In this document: piece by piece, positions 59,064 to 64,000 of the stretch
How the letters are laid out: the number at the start of each line of letters is the position of its first letter
How positions within the stretch are numbered: position 1 is the stretch's first letter
NCBI GenBank assembly: GCA_024742475.1
Contig: JANSYI010000009.1
Location: forward strand, 124,001-188,000
Direction of reading: 5' to 3'
From: a bacterium
Lineage (GTDB): Bacteria; Myxococcota_A; Polyangia; Nannocystales; Nannocystaceae
DNA: 64,000 nucleotides
Position numbers and translations under genes: made by a program
Notes under the pieces: model-generated
Seen by the model: the letters and a program-made list of their open reading frames with translations, nothing else
The model's database searches: none
Told to the model about the DNA's origin: nothing

Positions 59064-60821
59064 TTAGTTCGCGAGCCCCGTGCAAACGAACTCCGCCCCA
59101 AATCCCACCGAACCCGCGAAGTCGCTGCTCCAGCTGAGCCCGTCGCTGCTCAGCACGTTGGCCTCGGGGCAGGTGTTGTTGTCGCCCTCGCGGACGACCG
59201 TGCCGCTGACGTAGCCCAGGGCCGAGCACAGCGCGTCGACCATCGTGCCGCCTCCGGCGATGGGCACGCCATTGTTGTCGGCCACGGGCGCGTTGGCGAG
59301 CTGTCGGGGGTCGAGCGCCGTTGCGCAGCCGGTGAAGCTCGCGGGGTAGGGGTCGCCCGCCGCATTGCCGGGGTCGAGCACGGCCCGCAGGGCGCCGATG
59401 CTGCTCGTCCCGAACGAGAGCGTCTCGGCGCCTTCGTCCAGCGCGCAGTAGAAGGTGCCGACGCCGCAGCCGTTGTTCGGGCAGCCGATCCAGTCGAGGC
59501 TCCCGTCGGTCCAGTCGCGCAGGTCGATGCCGACCGCCGCGCTGCCCCAGACCGGCTCGTCGGTGAGCAGGATCTCGCACGTCGCCGCGTTCGCCGTGCA
59601 GTCGTTCGCGCACCAGTCGTCGTCGACGCCGTTGCCGTCGTCGCACGCCTCCCCGGCCGCCTCGTTCCAGATTCCATCTCCACACGAGGGCAGGGTGCAG
59701 TCGTCGTCGCAGTCGGCCGAGAACCCCGCGTCGTCGCACGCCTCGCCAAACGCGACGTTCGTCACCCCATCACCGCAGGCCGGCGCCGTGCAGTCGACAT
59801 CGCACTCGTCCGATTCTCCTGCGTCGTCGCACGTCTCCCCCGCGGACCCGTTGACGACCCCGTCGCCGCACGTCGCGGTCGTGCAGTCGGCGTTGCAGAC
59901 GTCGGACTCTCCCGCATCGTCGCAGTCCTCTCCGGCCAACGCGTTGGTCACCCCGTCGCCGCACGCCGCGTCGGTGCAGTCCGCGTCACAGGTCGCCGAC
60001 TCCCCAGAGTCGTCGCAGTCCTCGCCTGCCGCCATGTTGACGACCCCATCGCCACACACCGAGGTGCTGCAGTCCACGTTGCAGGTGCCCGACTCCCCCG
60101 CGTCGTCGCAGTCCTCGCCTGCCGCCATGTTGACGACCCCATCCCCGCACGACACGTTGCTGCAGTCCGCATCGCATCGAGCGCTGCGGCCGCTCGCGTC
60201 GCACTCCTCGCCGGCCATCTGGTTGAGCGTGCCGTCCCCACACTCCGCCGCCGTGCAGTCGTCGTCACACGCGTCGGACTCCCCCGCGTCGTCACACGTC
60301 TCGCCCGCCGCCATGTTGACGATGCCGTCTCCACAGACCGCCGCCGTGCAGTCGTCGTCACACGCGTCGGACTCCCCCGCGTCGTCGCACGCCTCGCCCG
60401 CCGCTGCGTTGACGACCCCGTCTCCGCACGCCGCGACCGTACAGTCGTCGTTGCAGCTCGCCGACTCCCCCGCGTCGTCACACGCCTCGTCCCCCTCGAG
60501 CACACCATTCCCGCACCCCGGCACATCACCCGTCGACGACCCGCCCGAGTCCGAACTCCCCCCACCCGTCGTCGAGCCCTCACCCGGACCCGTCCCGCTC
60601 GAGCCCCCGGAGCTCCCCGTCGTCGAATCGCCCCCACTCGACCCCTGCGCCGACGATCCCCCCGACGAGCTCACAGCCCCACTCGTCAAAGTCCCCGACG
60701 ACCCACCGCTCGTCCCCTCACCACCATCGCCCACCGACGCCACATCCGCATCCGCCCCGCATCCAACGAGCAGCAACCACACACCCCAAATCCCCCGCGC
60801 ATCCCCCAACCCAACCATCAC
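59064..60821 (-). CDS. Secreted protein with ten tandem Cys-rich (DUF4215-type) repeats
   Basis: A 585-residue protein: a hydrophobic N-terminus with [10 protein letters not shown] (lipobox), an 80-residue Ser/Gly/Thr linker, then ten units of about 31 residues, each CGDGxxNxxxGExCDDAGES followed by xxCDxDCTxxx. Each repeat binds itself by three disulphides. The last 170 residues have ordinary globular sequence ([40 protein letters not shown]). Such proteins decorate the myxobacterial surface; role unknown. The 3' neighbour is a pilin-like lipoprotein. Confidence 0.85.
   Translation of the reverse strand: MMVGLGDARGIWGVWLLLVGCGADADVASVGDGGEGTSGGSSGTLTSGAVSSSGGSSAQGSSGGDSTTGSSGGSSGTGPGEGSTTGGGSSDSGGSSTGDVPGCGNGVLEGDEACDDAGESASCNDDCTVAACGDGVVNAAAGEACDDAGESDACDDDCTAAVCGDGIVNMAAGETCDDAGESDACDDDCTAAECGDGTLNQMAGEECDASGRSARCDADCSNVSCGDGVVNMAAGEDCDDAGESGTCNVDCSTSVCGDGVVNMAAGEDCDDSGESATCDADCTDAACGDGVTNALAGEDCDDAGESDVCNADCTTATCGDGVVNGSAGETCDDAGESDECDVDCTAPACGDGVTNVAFGEACDDAGFSADCDDDCTLPSCGDGIWNEAAGEACDDGNGVDDDWCANDCTANAATCEILLTDEPVWGSAAVGIDLRDWTDGSLDWIGCPNNGCGVGTFYCALDEGAETLSFGTSSIGALRAVLDPGNAAGDPYPASFTGCATALDPRQLANAPVADNNGVPIAGGGTMVDALCSALGYVSGTVVREGDNNTCPEANVLSSDGLSWSSDFAGSVGFGAEFVCTGLAN
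59575..60515 (-). repeat. Ten tandem 93-bp coding repeats
   Basis: The Cys-rich units are also repetitive at DNA level, each about 93 bp (31 codons), with strongly conserved CDDAGES and CGDG codons and the middle units most alike. Copy number may change by recombination or slippage. The last unit is longer and has a [12 protein letters not shown] variant. Confidence 0.8.
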
Positions 60822-60849
60822 CCAAAGTCTACCGCGCCCACCGCACCCC

Positions 60850-61146
60850 AGCCCGAGCGGACGAAGTCATCGGGACGAAGCCGCGCCCGCAGGCGAGCGA
60901 CCACCAGCCCCCGAAATCATCCCGGGCAAGCCCCCGCAACCCGCAACCGCAGCCAAGCCCGAGCGGTCGAAGTCACCGCCGCGAAGCCGCGCCAGCGGAG
61001 GGGCCCCAGCGGCCCCGAGGACTCGAGCCGGCACAACCGAACGCACAACCAGTCACCGGCCAAGAGGGCCCACAGGGGCCGCTGGGGAGGCACCGCGCCA
61101 GCAGGCGAGCCTCCGACCACCAGCCCCCGAAGTCCCCCCGCGCAAG
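60850..61146. repeat. Intergenic direct repeats around an inverted repeat
   Basis: About 330 bp (60822-61150) hold no supported gene. Repeat A (AGCCCGAGCGG.CGAAGTCA, then GCGAAGCCGCGCC) is at 60850-60890 and 60956-60996. Repeat B (GCAGGCGAGC, ACCACCAGCCCCCGAA) is at 60890-60930 and 61101-61146. Between the two copies, CCCCAGCGGCCCC (61004-61016) and GGGGCCGCTGGGG (61075-61087) are perfect inverted copies, a 13-bp stem. It may be a structured RNA or a small non-autonomous element. Confidence 0.6.
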
Positions 61147-61150
61147 ACCT

Positions 61151-62008
61151 CTAAGTCTTCGCAACCCGAAGCTTCGCCCGCTTCATCTTCGGCGGCGGAA
61201 GCTCCGCCTCGAACCTCTGCACGCTCAGATCCGCGTACTCCTTCTCGCGCTCGATTCCAATGTAGCGGTGCCCCGCTCGAATCGCCGCCACACCCGTCGT
61301 CCCGCTCCCGTTGAACGGGTCGAGCACCACCGAGTCCTCCGGGCACGACGCCCGCAGGATCCGCTCCAGCAGCGCCAGCGGCTTCTGCGTCGGGTGCTTT
61401 CCATGCGACTTCTCGCGCTTGCCCGGCGCCGTCATCCGCCACACCGACTTCATCTGCTTGCCCCCGTTCTCCTCCTTCATCGTCGGGTAGTCGAAGTAGT
61501 GCTTCGACTTCCGGTTTCTACCCGCCCACAGCACCGTCTCCGTCGAGTGCGTGAAGTAGCGGCAGGAGAGGTTCGGCGGCGGGTTGGGCTTCTCCCAGAC
61601 GATCTCGTTGAGCATCTTGAAGCCCAGTTGCTGCATCGCGAAGCCCACGGAGTAGATCACGTGGCTCGTGCCCGAGACCCAGATCGTCCCGTTGGGCGTC
61701 AGCGCGCGCTGGCACAGCTCGAGCCACTTGCGGTTGAACGCGTGGTTCTCGTCCACGCCCAGGCTCTTGTCCCACTTGCCCTTGTTGACCGACGTGCGCT
61801 TGCCACCGCGGCAGGTCGTGCCGCCGTTGCTCAGGAAGTAGGGCGGATCCGCGAAGATGCAGTCGATCGACTCGGGCTCGAGGCGCTCGAGCGCAGCGAA
61901 GCAGTCGTCGTTGATGAGGGCGGTGCGCCCGTCAGGGGAGCTCCAGTAGAGGGATTCGTCGGCTTGCACCGCGAGCGTCGAAGTCGCTGCCACGTGAGCA
62001 GGTTCCAC
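61151..62008 (-). CDS. Site-specific DNA methyltransferase, beta-class (N6A/N4C), orphan
   Basis: A 285-residue enzyme. Motif IV DPPY (CIFADPPYFLSNGG) precedes motif I FNGSGTTG (VVLDPFNGSGTTGVAAIRAG), so it is of the beta order, like CcrM, DpnA and HinfI-type enzymes. GKHPTQKPLALLERIL is the typical pre-motif-I segment. Nothing that looks like a restriction endonuclease is beside it, so it is an orphan, possibly used for gene regulation or protection. The recognition sequence cannot be told. Stop TAG 61151 abuts the intergenic repeat. Divergent from a lipoprotein gene. Confidence 0.88.
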   Translation of the reverse strand: MEPAHVAATSTLAVQADESLYWSSPDGRTALINDDCFAALERLEPESIDCIFADPPYFLSNGGTTCRGGKRTSVNKGKWDKSLGVDENHAFNRKWLELCQRALTPNGTIWVSGTSHVIYSVGFAMQQLGFKMLNEIVWEKPNPPPNLSCRYFTHSTETVLWAGRNRKSKHYFDYPTMKEENGGKQMKSVWRMTAPGKREKSHGKHPTQKPLALLERILRASCPEDSVVLDPFNGSGTTGVAAIRAGHRYIGIEREKEYADLSVQRFEAELPPPKMKRAKLRVAKT

Positions 62009-62139
62009 ACATGACCCGACCCACAGAAATTTTTCGCAGCCCCTCCGTGGTCACGTGATCAGGCGGCCCGTGCATGGAGTGCTTCGCGCGTTCTTTGGTC
62101 GGGTCGTGTCGGCTCTGGTATGCACGGCAGAGCACGGCC

Positions 62140-62895
62140 ATGTTCGATCGTACGCGCACCCTGCTGTTGACGGGCCTGTTGGTCACCGTCGCGAGCTGCA
62201 AAGGCAACGTCGAGTTGAAGACGTTGGGGAACGAGGCTCCCTCGCGCCGATCTGCGGCCTCGTTCGTTCACTGCATCGAGGCGGGCACCAGCCAGTGCGT
62301 CACCCAAGAGAACGTCTCGGGTGGCTGGGACGCGTTCTATCTGCTGCAGTGGATGGCCGACGGCTCGCCGGTCTCCGTGATGTACGCCCTGCCCGGAGAG
62401 CTTGCCGCGCACGAGGACCCACGCATGGTGCAGCAGCGCCTCGTCGGGGAGGTGGAGCGCTACGCCAACGCGGTGCGCGGGGCCGAGTGCGACCCCGTCG
62501 ACTCGATGCAGATGGCGCCGCTCATCGACAAGGCCGCGCAACTGGCCGCCGACCGGCTCGGTCGCCTGGGCATGCTCGAAGGAAGCCTGCAGGTCATCAT
62601 CGAGGGCCTCTCCGCCGAAGCGCACGAAGGCCTCGATGGCGGCGAGCTCGTGCGGATGGACTGCAACTACGACCCGTACCGTCTGTACATCGCGACCCGA
62701 CAGTTCGACGACGGCGTCATGCGAGTGCTGGGCATGTCGACGATGATGCCAACCGCGCTCGGAGGCGACATCCCCAGCCGGGACGTGGTCGACGAGCGCC
62801 TGCAGTCCCGAACGCTGGGCCTCGACAACGGGCCAACGCCGATGGTCGACGGTGGCATCAACGCCTGGTTGCCCTTCGAAGTGGAGCTGTTCTGA
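62140..62895 (+). CDS. Lipoprotein, function unknown, first of an envelope pair
   Basis: A 251-residue protein: TLLLTGLLVTVASCKGN gives the lipidated Cys. Mature part is helical/mixed (FVHCIEAGTSQCVTQENVSG; WDAFYLLQWMADGSPVSVMY; QVIIEGLSAEAHEGLDGGEL) with a few Cys. No family recognised. The upstream frame to 62074 is not a signal sequence. The stop TGA shares one base with the next ATG (TGATG), so the downstream gene is coupled. Confidence 0.65.
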   Translation: MFDRTRTLLLTGLLVTVASCKGNVELKTLGNEAPSRRSAASFVHCIEAGTSQCVTQENVSGGWDAFYLLQWMADGSPVSVMYALPGELAAHEDPRMVQQRLVGEVERYANAVRGAECDPVDSMQMAPLIDKAAQLAADRLGRLGMLEGSLQVIIEGLSAEAHEGLDGGELVRMDCNYDPYRLYIATRQFDDGVMRVLGMSTMMPTALGGDIPSRDVVDERLQSRTLGLDNGPTPMVDGGINAWLPFEVELF

Positions 62896-63734
62896 TGATC
62901 GCCCAACTCGTCCTCGCTCTCACCACGCTCCTGCAGCCCGCCGACGACCGGTCCGCGTCCACGCTGTCGCTCGACCGCATCACCAGCTTTCCCAACGTCG
63001 TCGTCAATCACGTCAACGGAAGCATCGGCACCGAGTCGCTCCCGGTCGGCAACGGCGTCACCGTCGATCCCGGCGTGTTCGTGACGATCGGCCAAAACAA
63101 GGTCCAAGTCTTCGATCACGACGCCGCCGTCCTGCAGAACGGGCTGGTGACCGATGGCACCGTCGCGCAGGAGTGCAGGAGCGGCTGCCCCGCGGTCCTG
63201 TTCGACGCGTTTCAATACGAGTGGCTCAAGATGGCGGTCGAGGCGTCCTACCTCGACGTCGACATCGCCACGCGCGTGCTGTTCGCGGCCGATGCCGCCG
63301 TGCCGGCCCAGACCCTGCTGATGTCGGCCTATGCCGCCGCGGAGACCCGGCCCGGTGCCGTGCCGACGCTGTCGGTGCTCGTGAACATGGCCGGCCGCGG
63401 GTTGCGGGCGCAGCCGGTGTTCCTGCTCCCGCCCGAGGGCCTCGAGCTGCAGCAAGGCTCCGCCGCTCTCGGGCTGACGATCGAGTTCGACAGCAACGAG
63501 TTCGTCATTCGAGGCGAGGACGCCACCCTCGGCCGCAGCGGTCGTCGCGGCAAGTCGCTCGCCGACGTTCGCAAGGTGCTCGCCGGGGTCAAGAAGCGGC
63601 ACCCCGGCAAGGACGCGATCATCTTGGTGCCGCGGGCCGGCGTGACCGTGGGCGAGCTGATGACGCTCGTGCAGGTGATTCGCACGAGCTACCCGCGCAT
63701 CGTGTTGAGCCTGGGTCAAGACGTCGTCATCTGA
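62895..63734 (+). CDS. Secreted protein with ExbD/TolR-like C-terminal part
   Basis: A 279-residue protein. A short hydrophobic N-terminus (IAQLVLALTTLLQP) may be a signal peptide. The first 190 residues are of no known family (VVVNHVNGSIGTESLPVGNG; DLDIATRVLFAADAAVPAQ-like). The last 60 (KKRHPGKDAIILVPRAGVTV; GELMTLVQVIRTSYPRIVLS) resemble the periplasmic part of ExbD/TolR ('D..I.I.AD..V.Y..V..VM..'). Here this domain is not linked to a TM helix of its own. It is coupled to the lipoprotein gene upstream. Confidence 0.55.
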   Translation: MIAQLVLALTTLLQPADDRSASTLSLDRITSFPNVVVNHVNGSIGTESLPVGNGVTVDPGVFVTIGQNKVQVFDHDAAVLQNGLVTDGTVAQECRSGCPAVLFDAFQYEWLKMAVEASYLDVDIATRVLFAADAAVPAQTLLMSAYAAAETRPGAVPTLSVLVNMAGRGLRAQPVFLLPPEGLELQQGSAALGLTIEFDSNEFVIRGEDATLGRSGRRGKSLADVRKVLAGVKKRHPGKDAIILVPRAGVTVGELMTLVQVIRTSYPRIVLSLGQDVVI

Positions 63735-63803
63735 GCCCGGCGGCGCAGACCGGTTCCATTCTGCATGGCCTGGCGATAGATTCGCCGCAGAGGGACGTTC
63801 GTC

Positions 63804-64000
63804 GTGAAAGGGGTCCTGATCTCACTCGTGCTGGCCGGCAGTCTCGTCGGTGTCCCCGCGCCACCCGACGACGTGCCTCCGGCCAGCTTCGACCTCGAGT
63901 GGAACGCGCCAGCGGGCTGCTCGAGCGCCGAAGCCGTCGAGGCTCGGGTTGCGGCCCTGCTCACATCCCCGCCGCGCGGAGAGGGCGAAGCGCGGGTGGT
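63804..64000 (+). CDS. Secreted hypothetical protein, N-terminal part (runs off the window)
   Basis: GTG 63804 starts a frame with a signal peptide (LISLVLAGSLVGVPAPPDDV) followed by FDLEWNAPAGCSSAEAVEAR, a start often seen in myxobacterial secreted proteins of unknown function. GAGGGA lies upstream (63791-63796). The end of the gene is outside the window; function unknown. Confidence 0.6.
   Translation, partial: MKGVLISLVLAGSLVGVPAPPDDVPPASFDLEWNAPAGCSSAEAVEARVAALLTSPPRGEGEARV

Noticed and set aside
59455..61314. Very long Ser/Pro-rich plus-strand frame
   Set aside because: Antisense of the Cys-rich repeats and of the methyltransferase end; the periodic text reflects the 93-bp repeats.

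Overview
The window is a very GC-rich chromosomal segment that reads as a Myxococcota genome. I would place it near the Nannocystaceae, by inference from gene style only. The signs are many secreted lipoproteins with Ser/Thr/Gly-rich linkers and Cys-rich 'CGDGxxxxxE.CDD' units, two eukaryote-like Ser/Thr kinases, a VIT/vWA protein with an AgmX/PglI-like C-terminus, and an rpsB-tsf-pyrH-frr block. I saw no rRNA gene, complete tRNA gene, CRISPR array or replication origin.

Layout: (1) 1-8.6 kb: end of an M28 peptidase, a lipoprotein, then a heavy-metal efflux operon (small Cys-rich secreted protein, CusC-, CusB- and CusA-like proteins) behind a 19-bp palindrome. Its 3' end runs into a cut-off glutaredoxin gene. 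(2) 8.6-15.9 kb: ApaH, a TauE/SafE permease, a LuxR-type regulator, Lon protease, and a 688-residue pentapeptide-repeat solenoid. (3) 15.9-25.8 kb: a tightly overlapping lipoprotein / homocysteine methyltransferase / EamA transporter operon, a thiolase, several lipoproteins, ArgS, a flavin oxidoreductase. (4) 25.8-29.4 kb: a patch of gene remnants (integrase N-terminus, frameshifted excisionase-type HTH gene, beheaded TetR gene, a possible CCA-enzyme tail) around a few small intact genes. (5) 29.3-38.3 kb: M14 carboxypeptidase, SUMF1-fold lipoprotein, enoyl-CoA hydratase, then an AAA ATPase / small acidic protein / Ser-Thr kinase cluster. (6) 38.3-54.3 kb: a long run mostly on the minus strand: symporter, alpha/beta hydrolase, an atypical KASIII-like enzyme, Rieske oxygenase, tail-anchored kinase, VIT/vWA protein, methyltransferase, PcnB, a TPR/GT-C membrane protein, lipoproteins and a rhomboid protease; one plus-strand gene interrupts it. 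(7) 54.5-57.6 kb: rpsB, tsf, pyrH, frr. (8) 57.6-64 kb: Uma2-type nuclease, pilin-like lipoprotein, a ten-unit Cys-rich repeat protein, a structured intergenic repeat, an orphan DNA methyltransferase, and two or three envelope proteins running off the end.

The strongest candidates for something undescribed are the ATPase/DUF1232-like/kinase cluster (34.9-38.3 kb), the KASIII-like protein that keeps its Cys but has lost the HQxN His and the Asn, the radical-SAM-barrel-like protein with no cluster motif behind palindromic sites, and a six-codon relay ORF created by a tandem duplication between pcnB and a methyltransferase gene. Many gene starts carry a TAnnnT box 6-9 nt upstream and no Shine-Dalgarno sequence, which suggests leaderless mRNAs.
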